DNA of 64,000 bases from Lepus europaeus (taxonomy: Eukaryota > Chordata > Mammalia > Lagomorpha > Leporidae), in assembly GCF_033115175.1 (NCBI RefSeq), contig NC_084829.1, positions 16,318,496-16,382,495 on the forward strand, written 5' to 3'. The notes under the pieces were generated by a model that saw only the letters and a list, made by a program, of their open reading frames with translations, searched no databases and was not told the DNA's origin. The position numbers and the translations under genes were made by a program. Of the stretch, positions 1 through 11,224 are shown one piece after another. Every line of letters begins with the position of its first letter. Positions within the stretch are counted from its first letter, which is position 1.

Positions 1-97
1 TCAAGGAGAAGATTGAGTACAGACAGAATAGTAGGAGTGTCGATTTTACGTAGGTATGTGCAATATAAAGTGAGTTATTGGAAAAGTGAAAGAACTA

Positions 98-169
98 TGG
101 AGGTGCTGGGGATCGAACCCAGGGCCTCATACATGCAAAGCATGCGCTCTACCACTGAGCTACACCCCC
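98..169 (-). tRNA. tRNA-Ala (anticodon TGC)
   Basis: A 72-nt cloverleaf is read on the minus strand. It starts GGGGGTGTAGCTCAGTGG (A box) and carries B box GGTTCGATCCC. The anticodon loop TTTGCAT gives TGC, which reads GCN alanine codons. Acceptor GGGGGTG pairs with CACCTCC and keeps the G3:U70 wobble that identifies tRNA-Ala to alanyl-tRNA synthetase. The T stem CTGGG/CCCAG is perfect and the discriminator is A. CCA is not encoded, as usual in eukaryotes. A T4 run (plus-strand AAAA 82-85) lies about 12 nt past the 3' end and would terminate Pol III. The gene looks intact. Confidence 0.97.
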
Positions 170-204
170 ATCTTTCTTGTGATTTTTGTTTTCTGGATAA
201 TATA

Positions 205-264
205 TTAGAAAGCTGTCTCTCTGTCCACTCTACCTGTCCAAAAAAAAAAAAAAAAAAAAAAAAA
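205..264 (+). mobile_element. C-repeat SINE (CSINE) 3' stub with poly(A)
   Basis: The text CTGTCTCTCTGTCCACTCT followed by ACCTGTCC and 24 A's matches the last ~30 bp of the lagomorph C-repeat, whose sense 3' end reads CTGTCCACTCTGCCTGTC then poly(A). Everything 5' of that is missing. AAAGC occurs just before and just after it, a possible but weak 5-bp duplication. The tail lies on the 5' side of the minus-strand tRNA-Ala. Confidence 0.6.
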
Positions 265-589
265 GCATGCGATGTTCATTTTCTGTATTTTCTTTGTAAA
301 GCTAGTAAGGGCAAAAGGAAGATTAGTTGAAAGCCTATTCATTAATTCTTCTATTTCTATTGAATCCATTTGTGTTGTTTTGGTTTCTGTTTGTGGTTGT
401 GCTCTTAGAGTCATTGGATTCCAGACCTGAAAATACAGGTATACTGATGTCCTATGTGCAAAATGGAGACCAGAGTCTCATTTCCAATGGAGTTGTATCC
501 TTCAATTTCACATTTTGAGAAATATCTTCACATTGGCAAGTCTGAGACAGAGAGAGAGAGAGAGAATGAAACTGTTTTAATGAGTTAAC
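265..589. other. unassigned, short GA repeat
   Basis: I recognise no gene or repeat family here. A short (GA)n run lies at about 549-564. The small reading frames over the poly(A) and downstream are not credible genes. Confidence 0.5.
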
Positions 590-1930
590 CTCCTCCCCAG
601 GCCTCCCTGCCTCTTCATCCCAGGAAACCAATGATTTGCTTACTGTCTGTATAGATTACTCACAATTTCTAGAGTTTTATATGAATGCAATGATAAATAT
701 TACTTTTTGGTCTCACTTCTTTGATTCATCATAATTATTTTGAGATTCACCCATGTTGCATGTGTCAATAATTTATTTCATTTTATGCTGAATTGTATTC
801 CATAGTATGGATCTAACTACCCCAAAATTTGTTTATCCATTCACCTGGTAGATGGCTTGTCTCTCATTTATTGGCTATTACAAATAATTCTGATGTGAGC
901 ATTTATGTGCAAGTCTTTGTATGGACATATTGTTCCTTTTCTCTTGGGTAAATACTTTGACTGGATATTAGGATTGGTATATAATTAACTTTTTAAACAA
1001 GTATCAAACTGTTTTCAAAGTTATACTACTTTGCATTACCACAAGCAGTACATGAAAGTTTTATTTCCTCTGCATTTTTCCAAAGAGTTGGTGTAGTTAG
1101 TCTTCTTATATTTTAGACATTCCAATAGTTGTTCAGTGGTATATTGTTATGATTTTAATTTGTATTTCCTTAATGACTAATGAACATCTTTTCATATGCT
1201 TACTTGCCATTCTCATATCGTTGATGAAATTTCTGTTCAAATATTTTGCCTATTCTTAAAGTGAGTTTCCATATTATTGACTTTCAAAAGTATCTTATAT
1301 GTTCTATATGCAAATCCTTTACCACTACTCATGCTTTATGAAGATTGTCTCCTAGTCTGTGACTTGACTTTTTATTCTCTTAACTATATTTTGCAGAGCA
1401 AAAACTAAAAAAAGAATTTTTTTTTAGACAAGGTCCAAGTTATCACATTTTATGTTCTACAAAATCTCTTCTTAACCCAGGATCACAAAGATGTTTTCTT
1501 CTTAAAGTTGTATAGTTCTGTGTTTTATACTTAGATCTATGATCCAATTTTTGTAGACACTTTAAGCTGTATAATACACACTTTAAAAAAAAATGAACAC
1601 TGACTTTAAATGATATTATGTCATATATAAAGTTTAGGAACTTTTTCCCTCTTCCAGAGTTTGTGTTATTTTCAAACATTTAACTTCTCTATGTGTTGTA
1701 CATTGCGTCTTTGTGTTTTAAGCAATTATCTTTTAAACAGATTAAATTAATAGTCCGAACCCCACACTCCACCTCACTGTATTTATTATATCATTATCAT
1801 TTCCTGTGCTTTTCATTTCATTCTGTAGATCCACACTTCTTTGTGTAGAATCAGGCCGAATTTTTTTCTTCAGTGTTTAAAGATGTTGCTCTTTTGAATT
1901 CTCAATTATTTCCAACAATTTAGAGTGGAA
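590..1930 (-). mobile_element. old L1 (L1M-type) 3' region, antisense
   Basis: Read on the plus strand, this follows the antisense text of old mammalian L1 3' ends: TTTTGAGATTCACCCATGTTG, TTGTTTATCCATTCACC, TCTCTTGGGTAAATAC, TTTAATTTGTATTTCC and ATGACTAATGAACATC. It covers the 3' UTR and the last part of ORF2. It is diverged, with no open frame of note. The far boundary is approximate because similarity fades beyond about 1680. Confidence 0.8.
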
Positions 1931-2859
1931 TGATGGGAAAAGACCTTTTTCTACTTTTAATGGCAGCAAAACAGCTAAGTTTTTAAAAATGAAATTAACT
2001 CTTTCTGTATTTTTTAATCTCATATTGTCTTTTTCTTCTATTTATTTACTCTATTTCTCCATTTCTCTTAGAAAAAATTATAAATTGATCACTGTTTTTT
2101 TGTGTTTTTTTTTTTGTCATTTAAACACATAGTGGACATTTAGACACATCTGTCTCATTTAGACAAATGTCATATGGTGGGGGAGAAGTGGGAGATGAAT
2201 CTTACAATAATTCGTGAGTTTCCTAACTTACTCCTGAAAATTAAAAAAAGCTTTTCCATTGTATAAATAAATATTTTCAAGGGAAATTCACTTGCCAAAC
2301 TGTCCTTATCTCTAGAAAAGAATTAATAAATTAGTTTATAAATTCTTATAAATGGAGTTGCTTTGCTGATTTGGCCCTAGGAACTATTAAAAATTTACAT
2401 AAAAATAAGAAAACATAAGACTTCTCTGGAGAAAAAGGGAATTTAATGTCTAAGACTTTATAGTGCTCTAACTGTTATAGCTAAGATTTTAATCTAATCA
2501 AGGCATCCAGTATCCTGATTAATAAAAATGTATTTTGACACTTGAAAAAATATTCTCTTTCCCAAATTCAGATCATAAATTCTAAAAAATAAATATTTTC
2601 ATATGCTTTTGCCTTAAAACTACCTTAGAGTTTCTCAGTCAGCTGCTGATCCACTATAAATATTTGTTCCAGTTTTTTTTTAAAAAAGAGGGACACTGCA
2701 AATAATTAACTATAATATTGTGCTCCACACTTTAATTAGCTCAAAAACAATTGTGACTATGTTCCGTGACAAATCTCACAATGTGGAAAACAAAACTCTC
2801 TCAACTTAAGAGCCTTGTCCACCCTACATGCATTATATACAAGTGATCTGGTATTGATA
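1931..2859. other. AT-rich unassigned sequence
   Basis: AT-rich DNA with several A and T runs. I see no tRNA, no recognisable repeat consensus and no believable reading frame. Confidence 0.5.
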
Positions 2860-3330
2860 TAATTGTGTTTCAGCTGCCCGGCACCCTTCTCAGCGTGGGC
2901 TGGGACTGTCCTGGAGCGGATACCGTGTCACTGGGTCTGCAATTTGGCAATCTTTCCTTTGCCGTGGAGACTGGGCAGGGTCCAGCATCTCCGTGGGTTT
3001 TTGAGAACCAGAGAGGCGGGTCAGTCACTGACCGTCAACAAGGCTCTCAGGAGTGCTGCACGGTGGCGGCGTGCAGACCTAAAATGATCGCCGTCTCCTT
3101 CGCCTTCGGGATCCTCCTCTGTAGCCACCAGCAGCCGCGCTCCGTGCTGTCCACATCTTTTCTCGGCTCAGGTATGGTCCAGCGTCGCCCCGGGTGCGCT
3201 ACACTGACGTCCGCACCACGCAGGACAAAAGCTGACGGCAGAGGATAAGAGCGGAGATCTGTTGCTCAAAATTACCACGGCAGCAAGAACCTGACGCCGC
3301 GTGGACAGAATCAACCTTGGATTCCGCTTC
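2860..3330. promoter_or_regulatory. GC/CpG-enriched block upstream of tRNA-Phe
   Basis: Composition changes sharply from the AT-rich DNA on the left to GC-rich DNA with many retained CpGs (for example GCGCTCCGTGCTG, GTCGCCCCGGGTGCGC, GACGCCGCGTGG). Two overlapping frames (74 and 127 aa) cross it but match nothing I know. It ends about 280 bp 5' of tRNA-Phe on the same strand. It could be a small CpG island, an unannotated Pol II promoter or a first exon; the role is inferred from composition and position only. Confidence 0.4.
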
Positions 3331-3609
3331 TCAGCAGCTCCGAAGACTATGAAGACGAAAAACCTAAAGAAAAGTGAGGAGCCCCCAGCCTTTTCCCTTC
3401 AGCTGCCGTCACTTTCCTAACTCCTATCACCCTCCCTTCTGCCTCCCTGGTCGGGGTGGGATTTAACCAGCACACGTGACGGACAGTAGATTTCGAGTCG
3501 CTACAGGTGCATAGATGCATTGTACAATTAACAACACTTGGGAAATCCAACTTTCTAAACGGAAAACAAATGTTCCAAAAGAAAAGCAACAAAGCAGCCC
3601 CACAGGGAG

Positions 3610-3682
3610 GCCGAAATAGCTCAGTTGGGAGAGCGTTAGACTGAAGATCTAAAGGTCCCTGGTTCAATCCCGGGTTTCGGCA
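3610..3682 (+). tRNA. tRNA-Phe (anticodon GAA)
   Basis: A 73-nt gene that starts GCCGAAATAGCTCAGTTGGG and carries the anticodon context GACTGAAGATC, giving GAA for UUY phenylalanine codons. B box GGTTCAATCCC and T stem are standard. Acceptor GCCGAAA pairs with TTTCGGC and the discriminator is A, both typical of vertebrate tRNA-Phe. A T5 terminator lies at 3693-3697, about 10 nt downstream. It matches my recollection of the common mammalian tRNA-Phe-GAA throughout, so it looks functional. Confidence 0.98.
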
Positions 3683-6179
3683 TAAGCTTCTATTTTTCCA
3701 CAACTACACATGGGTAGCTTCAGCACAGCGTTTATAATTCAGAAATTAGCAGTGTCTGCGTAATTTAATGGAGTTGACAGCTAAAAGCTACTCTCATTGC
3801 TTGGAGGAGATGTGTATGTGCTTTTTTTTTTTTTTTTTTTTTTTTAATAAAGTGTTAGAGAGTCTCCGGAGACATGGAAAAGGTGGAATTACCTGGGAGT
3901 CACTGCGGTGTGAGGTGCCCACCGCAGCGGTGCAAAGGGCCAGAGCACCAGATGCCTTCCCAGTCGCACCTACGCCTGTCCTCAATGGCAGCCACACACA
4001 ATTCGTGAATGCATGGATGGCTGTGTTGAAGTCAAACCTGAGGCATGGACACTAAATTGTGAAGTTCTTATAATCTCACGTGCTACTCTTCATTCACTGT
4101 TTTTCTCTTTTAAAATGTAAAATCCTGTGCTCATTTCCACAGCGTACACGCCCATACTGGAGTGCTGCGTGCGATCTGCCCCGCCGCTGTGCAATGAAGA
4201 CCACAAACGGGGTAAACTCTTCTAGCCACATGCATGCATTTTTCTCCTACTAATAAAAAGAACGTTTTCAGCTTGCAGGCAATGGTTTATCAACCTGGGG
4301 TAGAGGATTCCATTGCAAATACCCCAGAACTTTTGAAGCAAGCACGATTTCAGTAGCCCCTTCCAAGTCTTAAACTGAATCGCAAACGAAGCGGGATCTT
4401 CAATCTCTGTGCCTCAAACTGTAGCTACAGAGCTCACTCACTGAGGTACAGATCAGCCAAGCTAGGGCACACACATTTCACTACTTCAGCTGGTAGTTCT
4501 TGTCCCAGCCAGTCAATCTCCTTAACATTCTCCCTGTTGCAGAGAAAATTCCATTGTTTAAAAGGAGCTGATATAATCGCTCTCAAGAACGCACGATCAA
4601 AAATCCAGAAGCATCACATCTGTCTTCTAAGACAAGCAATTCCAAGTAAGGCTAAGATAAGCATCAGCTCACCTGTAAGCTGACAGAGGGCAATAGAAAT
4701 TCCATAGACATTCCGAAGAAGTATCCGAGTCATAATGGCCAAGAAGCTCCGGGTCCAAGAGCCGCAAGCTCATTCTCTGTTTTCGGAAAGCACTCATGAA
4801 TGAGCGCTTAGTCTCCCAATCCTGCTCGCTCCTCCCCCTCTCCTCACTATACCTGCATTCCAGGGACCCTCTTCTCCACCAGACTCAGGTAGCAGACTGC
4901 TGGGTGTACATTTCAGCGAGATCGCCCCTTAAGTGTCTTTGTCATACACAAACCCAGTTTGTCACCTCTTTTTTTCTAGCCCCAGCCAAAATTCCCAAAG
5001 CACAGCATGTGCCCAAGAACCAAACAGCAAGCAGCAAATTCCACTCTTCTTGTCTTTACTGGCACCTGAGAGCCACCACCATCCGCAGAGGCCAAGTTGC
5101 CACCACCTGGCAGCCCTCCTATATACGTTTCCCTCTCCCCACTTTCCAATCAACAGGTTTCCAATCTTATGGCTGTAAACATTGTGACTGTCCAGCCACT
5201 CTCCTCCTCTTCATCCTTAAGCTAATCTGGAATTCATCCACAGGCACACTGTAAGGGCCTGCCCCTTGGGTCAGCAGCCTCCCTTAGGTTGTCTCTGTAC
5301 TTATGCTAGGACATAGTAGGTGGTGGCTACATATTCACTGACAACTAAGGCTCAAACGCACTGATCTTGCTTTTGTCCACGCAGCATGTGCTCCCACCAC
5401 AAGGGCCTGATCAGGACAACCAAACCTTCCTGTGGTTCTTTCAAAGCCTTGAAAACCAGCAACTGTTCTACGGAGAAGAAACAAACGTTAGCAACTGCGC
5501 CACATGAGCACCCTTCAAAGTGCTCAACCCATCTCTACACAATGGGATGGCCACAAAGATGCTTTGAAACCCAGGGATATGCTGGGAGAAGAAAGTCGGA
5601 TGGGAGAGGGAAGATTCAAATGCTTTAACCAACTTCTCTTGGGGGTAAAGGGTTTTTGCTCTCCACTGAGCTAACGGGAGTGGATGTCAGAATCACTTTA
5701 AAAGATAGATTCCTGCTCTTCCCACCTTACCCATGTCTTTAATCTAATCTGGCGCGTGTGCTGGACCCAGGAAGCTGTAGTTTTTATAAAGCTCTCAAGT
5801 CATTCCCCATTACTGACAGCTGAGCTACAGCAGGAAGCACTGCTTCCCTCTTCCTTGGAACCTTGCTCTGGCTGAATTTGGTCTATGAGCTGTATCACTT
5901 TGTTAATCTATTTCAAAATGTGTTTAGTACGCGTTACCTAAATTTAATATGTCATATAGTTAATTTTTTTTTCGGTAACACCCCAGCACCGTCTGTGAGT
6001 TCATGGGCAGGGAGCTGACTCGTGTTATGTAAGAGCTGCGGAGTTGGAATTTGTCAATTCCGTCTTCGGGAATATACGGAGATAGTAAGGCAGAAGATAC
6101 GCTGAGCCAGGGTTACCTTGCAAATAAAAAAAATAAAATAAAAATTTTTAAAAAAAGGAGAAAAGTCTTTACAATGCGT
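3683..6179. other. unassigned intergenic, T(24) tract
   Basis: No recognised gene or repeat family. A T tract at about 3822-3845 may be an old retroelement tail, but no body could be matched. The 4.7-5.6 kb part is C-rich and holds modest open frames (152 and 80 aa) without recognisable domains. The stretch 5930-6180 is AT-rich, with an A-rich run just before the next GC block. Confidence 0.45.
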
Positions 6180-6630
6180 GACTGGGTTGCCTAAAGACCA
6201 AGCGCGTCTACTTCGAGGCTCAGCGGCGGCGATTCGGGCCCCCGCACGAAGGTTCTGACAGAACCTTGGCTCCGTTCTCCGGTAGCGGCTCAGCCGTTTC
6301 TCGCCCTCTCTCTGCTTCCCTCTTGGCGGGTGGCGGGAGCCAGTCTTGACAGGCTCGCGGCAGGGCTCGCGACCTCGCTGTCCGGCCTCGGGCCCCGCCC
6401 GGCCGCGCTCCCGCCGCCTCCGGATCCACCTCGGCCGAGGCGGCCTCCTCGCCCCTGGAGCTCCGCCCACTTCCCCCCGCGGCTGCGCGGCTGCGCGGCT
6501 CGGGAGCCGGGCCGGCAGGGGGCGCTGTGCGGCGGCGCGGGAGCCCCTCAGGAGACTCCGCGGATGACCCGGATGTCCGCCGAGCGGCCCGCGGGCCCTC
6601 GCCCTCGGCGTGCGGGGTGGTGTGGAGTTT
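6180..6630. promoter_or_regulatory. CpG island-like block upstream of tRNA-Thr-AGT
   Basis: A strong CpG island-like segment with many CpGs, GC boxes (CCCCGCCC, GGGGCGC-like) and CGG/GCG runs. Overlapping frames up to 194 aa on both strands are what stop-poor GC DNA produces, and none shows a recognisable domain. A CTCF-like match lies at 6512-6527. The block ends about 310 bp 5' of tRNA-Thr-AGT. An unannotated Pol II promoter or first exon is likely, but nothing in the sequence identifies the transcript. Confidence 0.6.
6512..6527 (+). promoter_or_regulatory. CTCF-like motif
   Basis: CCGGCAGGGGGCGCTG fits the core of the vertebrate CTCF consensus (C-rich start, AGGGGGCGC centre). It lies inside the CpG block upstream of tRNA-Thr-AGT. 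This is a match by eye to a degenerate motif in GC-rich DNA, so chance matches are possible. Confidence 0.4.
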
Positions 6631-6943
6631 GAGAACATCCGTTCAGAGTATTGCTGCCCAGTGGTTTCCCCAGGGAGTCTGTTCGCAGCCCCTCTGCTTG
6701 GGTTCTGCCTGTGGCTTGAGTCGCCCAGAGCGGCGTGGCGGCTCCGGGGCCCACGCAGGGAGATTGCAAAGAATGGCGCTCGGTCGAAGCTGTGACAGGG
6801 TCTGGGCGACTCCGGGTCCGGCGAAAGGCCAAGGGGGAAGAGCAGGCCAAGAAAGGAACAGTGGATTTACTCGGGAAGGAAAGTCAGAATTACAGCAGGA
6901 ATGCAAAAGTACTAATAAGAAGAAATTAAGAGTGGAGTGCGTG

Positions 6944-7017
6944 GGCCCCGTGGCTTAGTTGGTTAAAGCGCCTGTCTAGTAAACAGGAGATCCTGGGTTC
7001 GAATCCCAGCGGGGCCT
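6944..7017 (+). tRNA. tRNA-Thr (anticodon AGT)
   Basis: A 74-nt gene that starts GGCCCCGTGGCTTAGTTGG. The anticodon stem CCTGT/ACAGG encloses CTAGTAA, giving AGT; A34 is expected to become inosine and read ACY/ACA threonine codons. Acceptor GGCCCCG/CGGGGCC is fully Watson-Crick and the T stem CTGGG/CCCAG is perfect. The discriminator is T. B box is GGTTCGAATCC. Unusually, no run of four T's follows closely: the first is at 7075-7078, about 58 nt downstream, so the primary transcript may have a long 3' trailer. Confidence 0.97.
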
Positions 7018-8440
7018 TAGGAGTACAGCGTCCTGGTCGTGATGGGAAGGCACCAAGTTCTGGGCTGTGGTCTCTTTTCTGCCACTGCATCCCCACTCAT
7101 CCAAAAACCTTGAATATACGTGAGCTTGGAATATATACGCAAGGCGAAACCATCCTGTTGCCTTAGTTTTGGAAATTCAACTTCTATTGGATTTTCCTGT
7201 TACTTCAAGGATTTCAGTCTTGATTTCATGTAAAGAGTTAAGAACCATGAACGATGTGGAACAAGTCATCGAAATTCCAAGCTAGAATATAGACTGCGGG
7301 CACGGGTTTCAGTACCACACTTGCCAGTGCCCTTGGACTGGAGTTCACCTCTAGTTGTGTGGAGAGATCGAAGGTGGAGGCTCTTCGGTGTCTTTAATCG
7401 GGGTCTATGAGTGCATCCTCAGAATGCAGATTTAATGTTTTTAATGTTCGTGGAGGCTGGCTACATAATGTATGGGTCTGCTGCCTCTCTTGGTGCCTGT
7501 CATGAAAATTTTTAATTTGCTGTTTAATGTCATTCTAATTAAGAAAAAATGAAATTGGACATTATCAGCATGAAATTTATCTTGTACAACATACAGTTTG
7601 TAGGGCATCGCCGCAGTTGTATGTCTAGAGAGAAGCAAAAAGCGCCACCTGCATATTAGGCCTATTTCCTTTGTTCAAGTGCCCTGCTTCCTGTTCCATA
7701 GAGCACCGATTCCAAAGCTCAACTACAAAAATATAATCATAGAATTTCAAGAGGGCAAACTCAGATTGTAGATTGCCGAGATCACTAGCCTTTGATGATG
7801 ACTAATATCTGTACAAAAACCTGATTTTGAACGAGCAATTTTAGATCTTCTAACCTTGGATCTTAGAACTTCTAACTTAGAAGTTTAGTCTAGAAGTTAG
7901 AAGTTTAGTTAGAACTTAGTCTAAGGCCTTTCTAGTTGAACTCTTTCAGCTTGTAAAATCATTCTTTTCATTTTTTTCTTTCAGTATTTCAATTGTTTTC
8001 AACTTTTGGTTTTAGAGTTTCAGATTTCCTGTGTTCCTAACTGCCCAACGTACTTGTCTGTGCATTAAGACTTGGAGTCTGCTGTTTTCCGTGTGTGCTG
8101 ATTGGATCCAAGAGACAGAAGAGACGCTAGGGATCCAAAGAAGACCTTTCTGCTCTTTCAGATCCTGTGGGTTGACTCATAGGCAAATCAGAAAATTAAG
8201 GAAGCTGAAGAAACAATTTCTTGGAGTTCCCTATTTTTCTCTTTTTTTAGCTTTGATGCTTTTTATAATGTTCAAAGACGATGAGAAATGGAACCCAATG
8301 ATGCTGACTTTGCTAAAAGAACACAAGATATGTGAACATCATGAGATCAAGCACTCATCACAATATTCCCATTTTACATGATGGTAACTGTCAGAAAAAA
8401 TTTAAAATGACATTTCTCTTGTTGACAGAATTTGTTTCAA
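7018..8440. other. unassigned intergenic with a hairpin
   Basis: No recognisable repeat family or gene apart from the inverted repeat at 7866-7906. A 116-aa frame at 8031-8381 has no domain I recognise and uses no convincing start context, so I do not call it. Confidence 0.45.
7866..7906. repeat. 13-bp inverted repeat with interleaved direct repeat
   Basis: GAACTTCTAACTT (7866-7878) is the reverse complement of AAGTTAGAAGTTT (7894-7906) at 12 of 13 positions, with a 15-bp spacer. TTAGAAGTTTAGT also occurs twice with a 20-bp period (from 7877 and 7897). It may have arisen by template-switching during replication. Confidence 0.75.
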
Positions 8441-8690
8441 AAATATTTATTCATTCATTTATTTAAAAGTCAGAGAGAGAAGACAGAGAGATCTTCCATT
8501 TGCATGGCCCCAACAGCCAGGACTGGGCCAGGCTGAGCCACATAGATGGCAACTGTTTGAGTCGTTAATCTGGGCCTCCCAGAGAACACAGTAGCAGGAA
8601 GTAGTAGAGTTATGACTGGACTCCAGGCACTCTGATACGGGATATGGGCACAGCACGTGGTGTCTTAACCACTGCACCAAATGCCTTCTC
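8441..8690 (-). mobile_element. older C-repeat SINE, antisense
   Basis: The plus strand begins with the degenerate A/T tail (TATTTATTCATTCATTTATT), then the GA-rich segment, GACTGGGCCAGGCTGAGCCA and the tRNA-derived head region TCTTAACCACTGCACC. This is the standard order of an antisense older CSINE. It is well diverged. Confidence 0.8.
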
Positions 8691-9756
8691 CACAGCAGCA
8701 GAATTTATTCACAAATTTTTTTAAAATAGAAATAAGACTGTGATCAAGTGCATTTTCAATTGGCTCATCTTTTACCCACGTAAGGAAACCATTTACTATG
8801 GCAAGGCAATTAAACAGTTTAATTTTAGTAGGCAAAGAAATGTGTCCAGAGAAAATAAATTTAAGATTATTAGCCTTTTGGTGAGAATAACTGATCAAAG
8901 ACTAGGGGTGGAAATTTGATGATGAACAAGACACTTATGTATTCTCAAAGTGTTTCCTTAGAGATTTCTTATGCAAATGGTAACTTGAGCAAGAGGGAAC
9001 ACAGCCAACCATACCTTACTCCCAGATGATCAAATTAACATCACCATAGTGGGAAGCTGACCCCTTGACGAGGGCTCAGCATCACCCCTATGGCTTTCTG
9101 ACTAGGATTAACAGTCCACCTTCATTGCTTGTATGTGGGTAGCCCATGTTCCAAACACCATTTTGAAGAAAAACTGTAAAACTTTTAGAGGAAAAAAAAT
9201 TGGAAAAAAATCTTCAAGACCTAGGACTAGGCAAAGATTTCTTAGACTTCACAATAGAAGTATGATCCATAAAAGGAAAGCTTAATTCCATCATAACTAA
9301 AAAATATTGTTCTGTGAAAGACGCACGTGGCAATCTGAGATTCTGCTGATCCAACCCCTTCCTTTCATCCTGATTTTCAGAGCAGTCACATCAATATCAT
9401 CATTGCCCTCTGTCTCCTTCTGGTTTTCAGCCCTGGCACTTCCCAAAGATGTGGACCTATAAAACTATTAAAGCTAATTCAGAAGGTTTGAATCAGGAGT
9501 GATTAAATGAATTCCAAATCTCACATAAATAAAAAGATATCTTATACATAGTCATGCTTCATATTATGTAGTCAGGTAAAAAGCAAATAGCTTTCAGCCC
9601 CAAAGCGGTCTAATTTTTCTAAAGATTCATATGAATTAAAAATAACATCTGAATTTTCTAATGTAATTTATAAGTCTGTTTTTAAGTAACAGTTTTAAAG
9701 ATTCTTTAAATTGGGGATCAGAAAACTATGGCCTGTGGACCAGATTTCACTTAATG
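8691..9756. other. unassigned intergenic
   Basis: AT-rich sequence in which I could not place a repeat family, a tRNA or a credible reading frame. Confidence 0.45.
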
Positions 9757-9821
9757 CCCTTCCTTCCTTCCTTCCCTCCCTCCCTCCCTCCCTCCCTCCC
9801 TCCCTTCCTTCCTTCCTTCCT
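9757..9821. repeat. (CCTT)n/(CCCT)n microsatellite
   Basis: A polypyrimidine tract of CCTT repeats, then CCCT repeats, then CCTT again. It generates spurious serine/leucine/proline-rich frames on one strand and glycine/arginine/glutamate-rich frames on the other. An A(~22) tract follows at about 9859-9881. Confidence 0.95.
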
Positions 9822-9881
9822 GACCTAGGATGGGTTTTACATTTTCAAATGGTGAACCAAAAAAAAAAAAAAAAAAAAAAA

Positions 9882-11224
9882 TCAAAAGAAGACTATCTTC
9901 TGATGTACACATTATATAATATTCAAATTTCAGTGTCCATAAATTCATTAGGTTTTGTATTTGCATATTTGCCTGCTACAGCTGGAGAACCGAGTACTGC
10001 AGCAGAGACCCGTATGATACTCAAAGTCTGATGAATTTGGCCCCGGCTCTTCACAGAGTCCATAAGCTGATTCCTGCCATCCACTTCTGGATGTGACATT
10101 TGTCTTATGCTTGTCTTGCTGAGACCTTTTGCTTCCCTCTTTCTTATTCTCATATTCCATTTGGCTTATTTTTCTGGGCCAGATGTGAGAGATGTTATGC
10201 CAAAAGCTGAAGCACAAATTCCTACTTCAGATGTAACTCCATGGGATTCCTGAAGAAAAGGCTCCATTTGGACAAAGGAAACAAAGAATAGGAAAAAAAA
10301 AATCAGCTGCCTCACCTGAAAGCTGATAATTTGAAATTGGTTTTATTTGGATTTTCTAAGGAAGTTGATGGAACTTAATGTCAATAAGAATGAATCTTAG
10401 ACTTTTCCATTTTAGTGGAATTGTTTATTCCTTCTATAATAATAATTTAAAAATCCTTGGTGAGCTCCGTATCGTCAATTCATAACGGAGCTTTCCAGTT
10501 TTCACTCCATCCACTGACTAGTGGCTGTCTCTTCCATAGCCACAGAATCTGAATCCTCAGATGAGAATCCCCTGCAATGTTTCATCTGGACACAATCCCA
10601 AAATCGCACCTTACATTTGCAGGCATCATAAACTCATCAGCTCCAAACCCAAACACACCGGCTTCCCTTTACTGCCATCCAGCTCTCCAAAAGCAAATGT
10701 ACAACGACTGGTAGCTTCAAGCAGCAAGTCTGAGCCTGCTGGAGCTGAGTGAAAGCCATCTCGTCCACACAGGACAAAAACCTGAGAATGTTCTTTTAAA
10801 AAGCGCCCCTTCTTTCTTTGTCGCCAAATCTTCAAGTCTAAATTCTGTGTCAGCTGCACTGCTGTCTCCACGCTTTCCATCTCCTCATCTTCACGCCGTG
10901 GAGAGCTGGACAGACTACGGTGTGGTTCTGCAAGGCCCCTGCAAACCAAACTTGGTTCAGACTCCCTCTGAGCCGGATGAGAACACAGAAAATGCCCAGG
11001 TATGGCTCTCCTGCAACTCTTCACGAAGCTGCCAATTCCAGTAGCTACTGCCCCGAAGACAAAACCTTAACCGTACAAACACCCACCAAAGGGCTCAACC
11101 TGCTGATCCGCCAGGGAAAGGCACCGTGAGTTCCTACCAACCACAGTAACCTGCAACAAAACAAACCTCCTCTTCTTTGGAACCTGCGCTGCAAGCCTAC
11201 TCGGCTTCAGTTACCTGGGAAAAC
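9882..11224. other. unassigned intergenic
   Basis: No gene or family recognised. The 10.5-11.1 kb part is C-rich with moderately long overlapping frames on both strands (132 aa on the minus strand) but no recognisable domain. Confidence 0.45.

Noticed and set aside
6054-6850. Frames of 100-194 aa at 6.05-6.96 kb as genes
   Set aside because: Several phases on both strands are open at once, which is a composition effect of the CpG block.
8031-8381. 116-aa plus-strand frame
   Set aside because: Starts in intergenic sequence with no recognisable motif; its hydrophobic stretch alone is not enough.
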